From positions 992,001 through 1,056,000 of the forward strand of contig CAWGLN010000001.1 of NCBI GenBank assembly GCA_963823435.1: a DNA stretch of 64,000 nucleotides, written 5' to 3'. The DNA comes from CAKZML01 sp963823435. Lineage in GTDB: Bacteria > Pseudomonadota > Gammaproteobacteria > Steroidobacterales > BM003. Position numbers and translations under genes: made by a program. Below, piece by piece: positions 1-8,909 of this stretch. The notes beneath the pieces were generated by a model. That model did not search any database, was not told where the DNA came from, and saw nothing but the letters and a program-made list of their open reading frames with translations. How positions within the stretch are numbered: position 1 is the first letter of the stretch; each line of letters begins with the position of its first letter.

Positions 1-580
1 CCTTGGGTACGCCTGGAATGTTATCCGAGCTGTCGCCAACCAGGGCCAGGTAGTCGATGATCTGTTCCGGATAAACATCGAATTTCTCTTTCACCCCGTC
101 CCTGTCCATGGTCTTGTTGGTCATGGTATTGACCAGGGTAACGTGCTGGTCTACCAACTGGGCCATGTCCTTGTCGCCCGTGGAAATCAGGGTGTCATGG
201 CCGGCACTCGCAGCGCGGCGGGCCAGGGTGCCAATGACGTCGTCTGCTTCCACGCCCTGGACTCTGAGCAAGGGCAGGCCCATCGCTGCAACCGCTTCCA
301 GCAGCGGTTCCACCTGGCTGCGCAAATCATCGGGCATGGGCGGCCGGTTAGCCTTGTATTGCTCAAACAGGTCGTCCCGGAAGGTTTTCCCCCTGGCGTC
401 GAATACCACCGCGACCCGCTCCGGCTCATAGTCCTTGAGCAGGCGGTTGAGCATGTTGAGTACGCCGTGAATGGCCCCGGTGGGTTCGCCACGGGAATTG
501 CTCAGCGGAGGCAGTGCATGGAAAGCGCGGTACAGGTAGGAAGATCCGTCCACCAGCACCAGGGGTTTGGAATTGCTCAT
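1..580 (-). CDS. polA: DNA polymerase I, N-terminal part (cut by the left window edge)
   Basis: The reverse strand from the ATG at 578-580 reads the 5'-3' exonuclease domain of DNA polymerase I. It opens MSNSKPLVLVDGSSYLYRAF and continues through VVFDARGKTFRDDLF, YKANRPPMPDDLR, GVEADDVIGTLA, STGDKDMAQLV and LVGDSSDNIPGVPK. These are the conserved acidic metal-binding blocks of the FEN-like flap nuclease. About 193 residues are present; the rest of the exonuclease and the polymerase part lie outside the window. The start overlaps the stop of the upstream lipoprotein gene by one base (TGATG), suggesting translational coupling. Role: Okazaki-fragment processing and repair synthesis in the cytoplasm. 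The identification is firm; only completeness is unknown. Confidence 0.95.
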   Translation of the reverse strand, partial: MSNSKPLVLVDGSSYLYRAFHALPPLSNSRGEPTGAIHGVLNMLNRLLKDYEPERVAVVFDARGKTFRDDLFEQYKANRPPMPDDLRSQVEPLLEAVAAMGLPLLRVQGVEADDVIGTLARRAASAGHDTLISTGDKDMAQLVDQHVTLVNTMTNKTMDRDGVKEKFDVYPEQIIDYLALVGDSSDNIPGVPK

Positions 581-795
581 CAGTACCCTTTGGGCTGCTG
601 GGTCGATTTGTCGGTGGATGCGCCCTGGTCCCCGGCGTCTTTCGACGGCACCGCTTCATCCTGCGACTGAACTGGAGGTTTCTCAGGCAAGACCAGGCCG
701 CCCTTGTTGCCGCAGCCTGTCGCTGCAAGCGCCATGATCACTGCGCATGCGGTCGCCAGTCGGCGTGTGATTGTCCTATCGTCTGCATCGTTCAT
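580..795 (-). CDS. Small LptM/YifL-like outer-membrane lipoprotein
   Basis: A 71-residue protein with a short basic N-terminus, a hydrophobic stretch and a lipobox ending in AATGC. It then has the CGNKGGLVLPEKP motif typical of LptM (YifL), the small lipoprotein that helps LptD maturation in the outer membrane. The rest is a low-complexity polar tail. I chose the ATG at 793-795 because a GGAG lies about 9 bases upstream. In-frame ATGs further upstream would overlap the thioesterase gene and lack a good ribosome-binding site. The stop overlaps the polA start. Family assignment rests on the post-lipobox motif and size; LptM-like sequences are short, so this is likely but not certain. Confidence 0.7.
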   Translation of the reverse strand: MNDADDRTITRRLATACAVIMALAATGCGNKGGLVLPEKPPVQSQDEAVPSKDAGDQGASTDKSTQQPKGY

Positions 796-811
796 GCTGT
801 ACTCCACTGGA

Positions 812-1246
812 TCATGCATCCTTGCGCTCAAGGATGGCGAGTGTCAGCCGGGAAATGCAGACCAGCTTGTCCTGCCCGTCCACCACCCGGATTTCCCATA
901 CGTGAGTGGTCCTGCCCATGTGCACCGGTCTGGCCGTACCCGTGACCAGCCCCTCGCGTACACCCCGCACGTGGTTGGCGTTGATTTCCAGTCCGACATT
1001 GTAATGGCTGTCGGGATTCAGGGTCAGGTAACAGGCGAGACTGCCCAGGGTCTCTGCCAGCGCGACCGAGGCGCCCCCGTGCAACAAGCCGTAGGGCTGC
1101 CGGGTGCGCTCATCGACCGGCATGCTGCCACGCAGAAAATCCGGCCCCAGTTCGGTGAATTCAATACCCAGCGAATGGGTGAGGTCCTTGTGCGAGGATG
1201 TTCGCTTGATGTCCTTGAGCGTGCAGTCCTTGAACCAGATACTCAT
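812..1246 (-). CDS. Hotdog-fold thioesterase, PaaI/YdiI type
   Basis: A 144-residue single-domain hotdog protein. The central helix motif YGLLHGGASVALAETLGS, about residues 52-69, is the signature of the PaaI/YdiI (MenI) acyl-CoA thioesterases. The glutamate of ALAE is the expected catalytic base. Later strands include VGLEINANHVRGVREG. These enzymes hydrolyse aromatic or medium-chain acyl-CoA thioesters in the cytoplasm. The sequence does not say whether the substrate is DHNA-CoA (menaquinone pathway), phenylacetyl-CoA intermediates or other acyl-CoAs. AAGGAAAG upstream of the ATG supports the start. It lies just upstream of the lptM-like gene on the same strand, and an enoyl-CoA hydratase diverges from it, so acyl-CoA housekeeping is plausible. 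Confidence 0.85.
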   Translation of the reverse strand: MSIWFKDCTLKDIKRTSSHKDLTHSLGIEFTELGPDFLRGSMPVDERTRQPYGLLHGGASVALAETLGSLACYLTLNPDSHYNVGLEINANHVRGVREGLVTGTARPVHMGRTTHVWEIRVVDGQDKLVCISRLTLAILERKDA

Positions 1247-1381
1247 GCAGTCTTTCCTTGGGTACAGTTAAGCAGGGCGACCTTCGGGGTGGCCGCATCA
1301 AGACCCCGCATCATAGAACATGCACTGTATTTTGGGTAAGTTCCGGCCATGGCTAATGCACAGCCTCATTGGAGCGAGTTA

Positions 1382-2170
1382 ATGAGCATTACGGTATCGC
1401 GACGTGGAAGGATAACAGTCATCGGCCTGGACCGGCCGGAGAGACGCAATGCGATGGACGGACCGACAGCCCGTGCGCTGGCGGAGGCGTTCAGGCAATT
1501 TGACGCAGATCCGCAGGCCCTGGTTGCCGTCCTGCATGGGGGCGACTGCTTTTGTGCCGGCGCCGACCTGCAGGCCCTGGCAGCGGGCAAGGACGCCAAT
1601 ACTCTGGAGCCGGATGGTGACGGCCCCATGGGGCCGACCCGCATGCAGTTATCCAAGCCGGTTATTGCAGCCATTGAGGGTTATGCTGTTGCCGGCGGGC
1701 TGGAGTTGGCGCTGTGGTGCGATCTTCGGGTGGCCGCCCGGGATGCCGTTCTCGGTGTATTCTGCCGGCGCTTTGGGGTGCCGCTGGTGGACGGGGGTAG
1801 CGTGCGGCTGCCACGCATGATTGGTATGGGGCGGGCGCTGGACCTGATACTTACCGGCCGTGAGGTTGGCGCTGCAGAGGCACTGGAGATGGGTCTGGTG
1901 AACCGGGTCTGCGAGCCTGCGGAGGCGCTGGTGACGGCGATGGGTCTGGCGGAGCAGTTGGCCGCCCTGCCGCAGCAATGCCTGCGCAGTGATCGTACGA
2001 GCGTCTATGAACAATGGAACCTGGATCTGCCCTCCGCCCTGGCGAATGAATTTCGGCATGGCATGGAAGTGGTGACGGGCAGCGAAATGCGCCAGGGCGT
2101 GAAGAGTTTTGCGGCAGGGGTTGGTCGGCACGGAATGACTGCAACCAGCTCCCGGGGAGACGACAAGTGA
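1382..2170 (+). CDS. Enoyl-CoA hydratase/isomerase family protein (crotonase fold)
   Basis: A 262-residue crotonase from the ATG at 1382, which has GGAG about 8 bases upstream. The upstream in-frame ATG at 1349 lacks one. Motifs include GLDRPERRNAMD near the N-terminus, the oxyanion-hole segment CFCAGADLQALA, and IEGYAVAGGLELALWCDLRVAA with the second oxyanion glycine. GVPLVDGGSVRLPRMIG replaces the usual G-P-x-x-G-x-x region. The glutamates of classical enoyl-CoA hydratase are not both obvious: the first is in the GGLELAL helix, and the second position reads as D in VDGG. This could therefore be a crotonase of other specificity. It overlaps the maiA GTG start, implying co-transcription with the tyrosine/acyl-CoA catabolic genes downstream. 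Confidence 0.85.
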   Translation: MSITVSRRGRITVIGLDRPERRNAMDGPTARALAEAFRQFDADPQALVAVLHGGDCFCAGADLQALAAGKDANTLEPDGDGPMGPTRMQLSKPVIAAIEGYAVAGGLELALWCDLRVAARDAVLGVFCRRFGVPLVDGGSVRLPRMIGMGRALDLILTGREVGAAEALEMGLVNRVCEPAEALVTAMGLAEQLAALPQQCLRSDRTSVYEQWNLDLPSALANEFRHGMEVVTGSEMRQGVKSFAAGVGRHGMTATSSRGDDK

Positions 2171-2811
2171 GACTATTTACCTATTTCCGCAGCTCGGCGG
2201 CTTACCGCGTGCGCATTGCCCTGAATCTGAAAGGCTTGCTCTACGAGTCCGTGCCGGTGCATTTGATCAAATCCGGGGGAGAACAGCGGCTGCCGGATTT
2301 CCTGGCCGTGAATCCCCAAGGGCTGATTCCGGTCGTGGTGGACGGGGACGCAGTGATCTCCCAGTCCCTGGCGATCATGGAGTACCTGGAGGAGACCCAT
2401 CCGGACGTTCCGCTATTACCCGCCGGGCCGGTCGACAGGGCCCAGGTCAGGGCCATGTGCCAGTTGATCGCCTGCGATGTGCATCCGCTGAACAATCTTC
2501 GCGTTCTGCAATATCTAAAGAACAACATGGGCCAGGACGAGGTCAGCGTGGCGACCTGGTATCGACACTGGATAGACGAGGGATTCGCGGCCCTGGAGAC
2601 ACTGGTGCAGCGTTACTCCCGTTCCGGCGAAGTGTGTTTCGGTGAGCGGATCAGCATGGCGGATGCCTGTCTCGTGCCCCAGATGTACAACGCGCGTCGC
2701 TTTGATACCGACCTGACTCCCTACCCGGGTTTGTGTGCGGTGAGCGCAAGGCTGGAGTCCTTGCCGGCGTTCAAACAGGCGGCCCCGGAAAATCAGGCCG
2801 ACGCAGGATAG
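2167..2811 (+). CDS. maiA: Maleylacetoacetate isomerase (GST zeta family)
   Basis: A 214-residue glutathione S-transferase of the zeta class. The active-site motif SSAAYRVRIALNLKG sits at residues 9-23, and VNPQGLIPVVVDGD plus the SQSLAIMEYLEETHP glutathione-binding turn follow. The C-terminal helical domain contains CDVHPLNNLRVLQYL and ISMADACLVPQMYNARRF. It converts maleylacetoacetate to fumarylacetoacetate in tyrosine/homogentisate degradation, using glutathione; gshA lies elsewhere in this window. GTG start at 2167 overlaps the stop of the hydratase gene. No fahA or hmgA is adjacent, so the rest of the pathway must be elsewhere. Confidence 0.9.
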   Translation: MRLFTYFRSSAAYRVRIALNLKGLLYESVPVHLIKSGGEQRLPDFLAVNPQGLIPVVVDGDAVISQSLAIMEYLEETHPDVPLLPAGPVDRAQVRAMCQLIACDVHPLNNLRVLQYLKNNMGQDEVSVATWYRHWIDEGFAALETLVQRYSRSGEVCFGERISMADACLVPQMYNARRFDTDLTPYPGLCAVSARLESLPAFKQAAPENQADAG

Positions 2812-2856
2812 GCCTCTGTTACCATGTGCCACTTCACACTTCAGCAGCGAGACAGC

Positions 2857-3529
2857 ATGATCGGGAATCTGGAAACAGTGGAGTGCAGTACGCGGTGAGA
2901 CCCCCGATTACAGCGTGATCTGGCTGCATGGCCTGGGCGCGGACGGGCATGATTTTGAACCCATCGTGCCCGAGCTGGATTTGGGTGGGCGCAGTGTGCG
3001 TTTCGTGTTTCCGCATGCGCCGGTGCGCCCGGTTACGCTGAACGGCGGCATGCCCATGCGCGCCTGGTTCGACATCCTGAGTCTGGATCGCCAGGGCCGG
3101 CCGGACGAACAGGGTATACGCACCAGTGCAGCGCAGGTGGAAGCGCTGATTCAGAAAGAGAACGCCCGGGGGATTCCCGCCGAGCGCATCGTCCTGGCCG
3201 GATTTTCCCAGGGTGGCGCGATTGCCTTGCACCAGGGTTTACGGCGGGCGGAAGGCCTTGGCGGGCATCATGGCCCTGTCCACCTATCTGCCGCTGGCGG
3301 ACAGCCTGGAGGCCGAGGCCAGCCAGGCCGCATCCAAAATCCCTTGTTCATGGCCCATGGCAGGCAAGATCCGGTTTTGCCTTTCGCCTGGGGCCAGCAG
3401 GCATGTGATCGTCTGCTGGCCGAAGGCTACGCTGTACAGTGGCATGCCTACGATATGCCCCACGCGGTATGTGCGCAGGAAATTAACGATATTGGCGCCT
3501 GGTTGCGAACGGTTTTGCCAAGCACCTGA
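2857..3529 (+). CDS. Carboxylesterase / acyl-protein thioesterase-like alpha/beta hydrolase (frameshifted)
   Basis: The product resembles the small cytosolic phospholipase/carboxylesterase family (about 220 residues). Motifs are VIWLHGLGADGHDF, FPHAPVRPVTLNGG, MRAWFDI, the nucleophile elbow LAGFSQGGA, the Asp in HGRQDPVLPF and the His in YDMPHAV. Three single-base breaks interrupt it. Near 2890-2900 the N-terminal LETVECSTR runs into the hydrolase frame. Near 3258 an extra G in GAAGGCC moves the frame, and near 3345 a missing base, probably in a C run, restores it. Between the last two, the alternative frame reads the expected ALAGIMALSTYLPLADSLEAE. Start chosen at the ATG at 2857, with GAG just upstream. 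The breaks look like sequence errors, because all three catalytic residues survive. Confidence 0.75.
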
Positions 3530-3552
3530 TCGGTTTTGAGGGAGATCCACTG

Positions 3553-5163
3553 ATGGCGACTTGCGGTGAGGTACTGGTCAAATTGCTTGAGGCCTACGGT
3601 GTGGACACCGTGTTTGGCATCCCTGGTGTGCATACCGTGGAATTGTATCGTGGGCTTCCGGATACACAGATACGCCATATCACTCCACGGCATGAGCAGG
3701 GCGCAGGATTTATGGCGGATGGCTACGCCCGGGTGACGGGCAAGCCGGGTGTGTGTTTCCTGATTACCGGTCCGGGTGTGACCAACGCGGCCACGGCGAT
3801 GGGGCAGGCATATTCCGACTCGATACCCATGCTGGTGATCTCTGCGGTAAACAACACGCAGAGTCTTGGGATGGGTATTGGTCGTCTGCACGAATTGCCC
3901 GACCAGCGAAATGTCACTGCCGGTTACACGGTGTTCAGTCATACCTTGTTCGACCCTGCCGATCTTGCCGAGGTGCTTGCCCGGGCATTTGCCTCGTTCA
4001 GCGGCGAGCGCCCCGGTCCTGTGCATATCGAGATTCCGGTAAACGTGATTACGCAGGAAGTCCGGTTTCTGCATGATGATGCGGTTATTTGTCCCAAGCC
4101 ATCTCCCGACCACGAGGTGATTCAGCAGGCAGCGCGTGAGCTTGCACAAGCACGCAAACCGGTAGTCTTGCTCGGGGGTGGCAGTGTGGGCGCCAGCATC
4201 GAAGCGAGGGCGTTGATCCAGAAGCTTGGCGCGCCGGTTTTTCTCACCCTGGCCGCCAAGGGCGTCGTGGATGAAACCCACCCCCTGTGCGCCGGTGCTA
4301 CCCTGCCTTTTGCCGGCGCCCGGGAAATTATCGCCGAGGCCGATGTCTTGCTGGCGGTGGCCACGGAGTTTTCGGAGACCGACAGGAACCTTGAACCTGA
4401 ACCGGTCAAGATCAATGGACGGATCATTCGCATCGATATCGAGGCGGAGCAACTGATGCGCACCCACAGGCCGGATCTGCCTATTCTGGGTGATGCGCGC
4501 AAGGCGCTGGCCGCGCTGAACAAGGCACTCGCTGTGCACGATGTTATTGCGTGGGACGGGAGGGGAGCCGAGCTGGTCGCCGGACTGAAAGCGCAGATTG
4601 CGGAAGGTCTGGATGTGAAGGTAAGGCGGCGTGTCAGGTTGCTTCAAGCACTGCGTGACGCCTTGCCACCTGAAACAATCCTGGTAACCGACTCGACCCA
4701 GCTTGCCTATGAAGCCAACCATCACTTCCCGGTCGCGCAAGCCCGGGGATACATCACGTGCACCACGGGGTTCGGCACGCTCGGCTGGGCCTTGCCGGCT
4801 GCAATGGGCGCGCGACTGGGCGATCCGGGGCGACCGGTAGTGTGCGTGATCGGTGATGGCGGTCTGCAATTTACCCTGTGTGAACTGGCATCGGCAGTTG
4901 AGGCACAAGTGGCGTTTGCCGTGATTGTCTGGAACAACGATGGCTACGGAGAAATTCGCGATTACATGCAGGCCAAGGGTTTGCCGCTGATTGGTGTGGA
5001 TCTATACACGCCTGACTTCGTGGCAGCCGCGCGTGCCCTGGGTTGTCATGCTCACCGGGCCACCAGCCTGGAGCATGTTGTGCGACTGGTGCTTGAAAGC
5101 GGTCTTGCAGACAGACCCACCTTGATAGAGGTGCGAGAGACGGATGCCTACCTGGACATCTAA
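3553..5163 (+). CDS. Thiamine-diphosphate decarboxylase, AruI-like (5-guanidino-2-oxopentanoate decarboxylase type)
   Basis: A 536-residue acetolactate-synthase-like ThDP enzyme. The N-terminal PYR domain contains GVDTVFGIPGVHTVELYRGL, the catalytic Glu in RHEQGAGFMADGYARVTGKPG and ITGPGVTNAATAMGQA. The middle domain follows. The C-terminal PP domain has VIGDGGLQFTLCELASAV and NNDGYGEI, the GDG-N ThDP/Mg motif. From memory, the opening MATCGEVLVKLLE and IPGVHTVELYRGL closely resemble Pseudomonas AruI, which decarboxylates 2-ketoarginine in the arginine transaminase pathway. No AruH transaminase is adjacent, so the substrate is inferred, and a general 2-oxoacid decarboxylase role remains possible. 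Its TAA overlaps the stop of convergent tamB. Confidence 0.75.
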   Translation: MATCGEVLVKLLEAYGVDTVFGIPGVHTVELYRGLPDTQIRHITPRHEQGAGFMADGYARVTGKPGVCFLITGPGVTNAATAMGQAYSDSIPMLVISAVNNTQSLGMGIGRLHELPDQRNVTAGYTVFSHTLFDPADLAEVLARAFASFSGERPGPVHIEIPVNVITQEVRFLHDDAVICPKPSPDHEVIQQAARELAQARKPVVLLGGGSVGASIEARALIQKLGAPVFLTLAAKGVVDETHPLCAGATLPFAGAREIIAEADVLLAVATEFSETDRNLEPEPVKINGRIIRIDIEAEQLMRTHRPDLPILGDARKALAALNKALAVHDVIAWDGRGAELVAGLKAQIAEGLDVKVRRRVRLLQALRDALPPETILVTDSTQLAYEANHHFPVAQARGYITCTTGFGTLGWALPAAMGARLGDPGRPVVCVIGDGGLQFTLCELASAVEAQVAFAVIVWNNDGYGEIRDYMQAKGLPLIGVDLYTPDFVAAARALGCHAHRATSLEHVVRLVLESGLADRPTLIEVRETDAYLDI

Positions 5164-8100
5164 CGCTCCGCTGACCAGAACAGGTCGATACTTTGGGCTA
5201 CACCGGATTCCGAACGCACCGACAGCCTGTCGTTGAGTTGGTAGCGCACACGCACGGTATTGATCGCTTCATACAAGCCGATACCGTAGCTCACGTAGAG
5301 ATTGGGTGAGAGGTATTTTCCAAGTACAAGCTCCTCGCCGGTCTCGCCCTCACTGCGTAACGACAGTTCGTCCAACCCTACCCTGGAGCCGATTTCACCG
5401 GTGAGCAAGTTGCCGCCGGCGAGAGCAAACGCATCGCCCAGGGCGCTGGCTGTTTGCCCGCTTGCGGCATCCATGTCGGCCATGGGCTTGCCGGTCAACA
5501 GGTAGGCAATGATCTCGGATTGGGGCATGGTCGGTGATGAGAACATGCTCAGGGTGGGTTCCAGTAAAGTGCCTCCGACATCCACGCCCACGCGGACCTC
5601 GTCGGTACTTCGCGAGGCGCGAATGTTCAGACCAGGCGTGTCGATAGGGCCGCCCGCGAACAATAATTGCCCTCGCTCCACACCCAACTCCATGCCATAT
5701 AATTTGTACTTGCCATGCAGAACGTTGAGTTCGCCCCTGCCCGTAGCAAATATGCCGGGCATCTTCCGAACCCTGATGTTTCCGGCGATATCTGCACTCA
5801 GGCCATAGCCGTCGAACTTGACCTCGTTACCCAACTCCACCATCACATTGGCTCTCACCTTGAATTGGCCCCGGCTCTCCCGTTGCTTCCCTTCGAGGTC
5901 GAGGACGATGGCATCGGGCGAACTGCGGACAGCATTGCCCAGGTCCACAGGCTGGATTCGAGCCTCCGGCACCCGCAGCTTTCCGCCTATTCTGACCAGG
6001 TCTCCCGAAATACCGAGGGTCAGGTCTGGCGAGGCCTGCAGGTAAATCTTGGGTCTGTCCAGAAGGGTCAGGTTCTCCCCCGTGAGACGGAAGCTGGCCT
6101 CTGGTTGGCCCTGCAGAAAACTGAAGCTGCCTTCCAGGTTTGCAGTGCCGCCACCCACCAGGGCGCGTGCTGTGACCAGGGTGGTCTGGCGACTGGCCTG
6201 CAAATCCAGGCTGACACCGGATATCCGGGTACCCAGTTCGGGCAGGTGGGCCTGCATGTTTTCCAGGATGAGGTTGCCGGAGGTTTGCGGCTCTTCCAGG
6301 CTGCCAGTCAATTCCAGCCTGGTACTCAGATTTCCGGTGAGGCCGCCGAGTTCAGGGACCAGGGCGTCGTAGACCGAGAGGTCGGCGAGGCTCAACGCCA
6401 GCCGGCCCTGGGCTGGCCAGGTGGCGGCGGGTCCCGTACCCCGTTGCAAGTTCAGACCAAAGTCCAGGGTGTCTTGCTGATCCAGATCCAGGGTGACTTG
6501 CACCGCGAGGCCCAGTTCGTCCGCTGTTCCAGTCATTTTCGCCCGGGTGAGGTGAAGAGTGGACACATCGCCATCGGAGCGCAGCCAGTTTACCGAGCTT
6601 TCGCCAAGGTCCAGCCTGGCCTCGCCGATTACATGTCCCTGTTCGTTAAATTGAGCCCGGGCGCTGGCATCCAGCCGCCCGGATAGCTCGAGGGTGTCAC
6701 CCAATAGAGGATTCAGGCGGGACAGTGGGAATTGAGTGATGTGCAGGTTCAGTGTCCCCACGCCTCCTGCCAGGTCGCCAGAGAAACACGCCAGGGCCTG
6801 GTCCTGGTTCAGACACAGCTCCCCCACGCGGGTTTCAGTGCCGTCGATTGTCAGCCCTCCCCCACTGGCGAGAATCCAGGGCGAGGGTGAGTAGCTGGCC
6901 GAAACCAGCTTGAACCTGTTGATCTGCCCTTGCCAGCCGCTCTCGACGAGGTAGGCGCCCTGGACCTGGCCATCCAGCTCCAGGTCACCACCGGTCAGCA
7001 GCACATTCAACAAATGGCCACCGGCCGCACCTTCTCCCTCGATTTCCATGGTGCCCAGTAACTGATCACCGCTGGCCAAACCGGTAGCGTCGATCTGGAC
7101 TTTTGAGGGTTGCTGATTCGAAATATCCACGTCCAGTTGTGCTTCAAGTTGCTCCGCCCGCCATTGTCGAAAGGCTGGTTGCAGGGCCGACAGGGATCCT
7201 TGCACCCTGGGGGTCTGTAACGGGCCGGTCAGGGCAAGCTGGGCCGCGTAGGTGCCTGCGAGTTCGGGCATCCAGCCTGTTACACGCAACTGCTGGATTC
7301 GTGCCGTGAAATCCAGTTCTTCGGTCAGGCTGCCAGAGGCGTTTACCGTGCCGCCACCCAGTTGCAGTTCCAGGGAATCCAGTTGCATTCGACCTGGGTC
7401 GATTACCAGGGCGCCCTTGCCGGACAGACGTTCTCCGCCAATTTGCCCGCCCAGGTTTTTCAGGTCCACCGTCAGGTGGTATCCGCTCGCGTCGATTTGA
7501 ATGGCAGCGGCGGCGTCGAGATCAAGAATGCCGCGAGCGTCTTTTCGCAAGGTCGAGGTATCCAGCCCGGCAGCCTTGATCCGGGCGTGCGCTCGCAGCC
7601 CTTCCTGCCAGTCCAGACCGGCGTCTCCGTCCACTCTGCCGTTCATCAGGTTTGCGTGCAGGCGAGAAACGATCATCCCCGTATCGCTTCCCGTCGCGGT
7701 CGCATCCAGCTTTATCGAAGGGTATTCATCCAGCTGACTGTCGCCGCTGATTTCGAGCGCGTAGGCATCCATTGTGCCGGTGATACGCGCCTTGCCGGCT
7801 GAGCGCAGGCGTATGTGATCTGCACCCAATTCCAGGTCAAGGTCATTCCAGGATACATCCAGTTCGGAGTCCTGCTCGGTGGAGAGAGCCAGTCTGCCGG
7901 CGGCCTTCAGATACCCGGAAAACTCCTGGCTTCGAATATCCAGATCCAGCACAGAAAGCCGATTCTCCTCCAGCACTGTCTGCATCGCGATTTCAAGGGT
8001 AGGCAGATCAGCCCATTTCAGCGTTCCGTTCGCGTTGATTTCCTGGCCATTAACGGAAAAATCGCTGTGCAAAGTGAGGACCTGGGCCGGCCAGCTTCCA

Positions 8101-8909
8101 TGCAGGCTGGCGAGGCTGGTCTCTTCAGTGTCAATCCTGCCCTTCAGCGTAGTTACTGTCTGGCCAAGGTCAGCATCCAATGCAAGGTTGACTACCGCCG
8201 GTTGCAGCAGTGTGCTCACGCTTTCCGGTCTGGCCAACTCGCCTTGCAGTATTGACTGGCCCGTGAGTTCGGCGGTCTGTTCACCCGGCAGTGCGCCTGG
8301 AATGCGCCATGCGAACTCGCCACTCAGCGCGTAAGGAGCTTCTCCACCAATTCGGAGCGTGGAGTCGGACAATACCAGGTCATCACGCTCAAGGCTGAGG
8401 ACGCCGATTTGTAACCCTCTGGAATCCCAGCTTGCGGAGCCCTGGAAATGTTCCAGCAGACGCGTGCTTTGGCCCCCGCTGATGTACGACAGGCCATTTA
8501 TCTGAATTTGTTTCAGGTCCAGCTGCACCGGCAATTCGGGCAGGGCGATGGCGGAGGCGCTGTCAGTGACAGCCCCGGGTGCGTCGGGTGGAGTCAACCG
8601 GGTAACAACAAGCTCGCCGGCGGTCAGGTGCTTGAGGTTGACCCGTCGCCGCAGGAGGTCGCCGGCCCACCAATCAACGTCCAGCGTTTCTGCCTGAATG
8701 ACCAGGTCACCGATAGCCAGTTTCAAGCCCTCGACCTGTATAGGGCCTGCGAGCCCGCCTTCCAGCGACTCTGTTTCCAGGGTGAATGCCAGCCGGCGTG
8801 AGGCCTGTTCCATGGTCCACCGCAGGGCGGTGGAGCTGTGCAATGCCCAGGTCAGGGTCAATCCTGTGATCAGCAGGAACAGCAGACTCAGTGGCGGCAG
8901 GCGCTTCAC
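5160..8909 (-). CDS. tamB: Translocation and assembly module inner-membrane component TamB
   Basis: A 1249-residue protein with one N-terminal signal anchor (PPLSLLFLLITGLTLTWAL) followed by a very long beta-rich region of alternating hydrophobic/polar strands. It ends in a DUF490 (TamB) C-terminal domain with GRGELNVLHGKYKLYGMELG, GLNIRASRSTDEVRVGVDV and SEIIAYLLTGKP. Length is close to E. coli TamB (1259). TamB forms a hydrophobic groove spanning the periplasm. It works with TamA in outer-membrane protein insertion and, with YhdP and YdbH, in phospholipid transport. The start overlaps tamA by four bases (ATGA). The reading frame is intact throughout, in contrast to many other genes in the window. 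Confidence 0.93.
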   Translation of the reverse strand: MKRLPPLSLLFLLITGLTLTWALHSSTALRWTMEQASRRLAFTLETESLEGGLAGPIQVEGLKLAIGDLVIQAETLDVDWWAGDLLRRRVNLKHLTAGELVVTRLTPPDAPGAVTDSASAIALPELPVQLDLKQIQINGLSYISGGQSTRLLEHFQGSASWDSRGLQIGVLSLERDDLVLSDSTLRIGGEAPYALSGEFAWRIPGALPGEQTAELTGQSILQGELARPESVSTLLQPAVVNLALDADLGQTVTTLKGRIDTEETSLASLHGSWPAQVLTLHSDFSVNGQEINANGTLKWADLPTLEIAMQTVLEENRLSVLDLDIRSQEFSGYLKAAGRLALSTEQDSELDVSWNDLDLELGADHIRLRSAGKARITGTMDAYALEISGDSQLDEYPSIKLDATATGSDTGMIVSRLHANLMNGRVDGDAGLDWQEGLRAHARIKAAGLDTSTLRKDARGILDLDAAAAIQIDASGYHLTVDLKNLGGQIGGERLSGKGALVIDPGRMQLDSLELQLGGGTVNASGSLTEELDFTARIQQLRVTGWMPELAGTYAAQLALTGPLQTPRVQGSLSALQPAFRQWRAEQLEAQLDVDISNQQPSKVQIDATGLASGDQLLGTMEIEGEGAAGGHLLNVLLTGGDLELDGQVQGAYLVESGWQGQINRFKLVSASYSPSPWILASGGGLTIDGTETRVGELCLNQDQALACFSGDLAGGVGTLNLHITQFPLSRLNPLLGDTLELSGRLDASARAQFNEQGHVIGEARLDLGESSVNWLRSDGDVSTLHLTRAKMTGTADELGLAVQVTLDLDQQDTLDFGLNLQRGTGPAATWPAQGRLALSLADLSVYDALVPELGGLTGNLSTRLELTGSLEEPQTSGNLILENMQAHLPELGTRISGVSLDLQASRQTTLVTARALVGGGTANLEGSFSFLQGQPEASFRLTGENLTLLDRPKIYLQASPDLTLGISGDLVRIGGKLRVPEARIQPVDLGNAVRSSPDAIVLDLEGKQRESRGQFKVRANVMVELGNEVKFDGYGLSADIAGNIRVRKMPGIFATGRGELNVLHGKYKLYGMELGVERGQLLFAGGPIDTPGLNIRASRSTDEVRVGVDVGGTLLEPTLSMFSSPTMPQSEIIAYLLTGKPMADMDAASGQTASALGDAFALAGGNLLTGEIGSRVGLDELSLRSEGETGEELVLGKYLSPNLYVSYGIGLYEAINTVRVRYQLNDRLSVRSESGVAQSIDLFWSAER

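Noticed and set aside
3448..4908. Long reverse ORF of 486 residues opposite the ThDP decarboxylase
   Set aside because: It is antisense to an intact, motif-complete enzyme, has a His/Gln/Arg-rich composition typical of a shadow frame, and has no recognisable domain.
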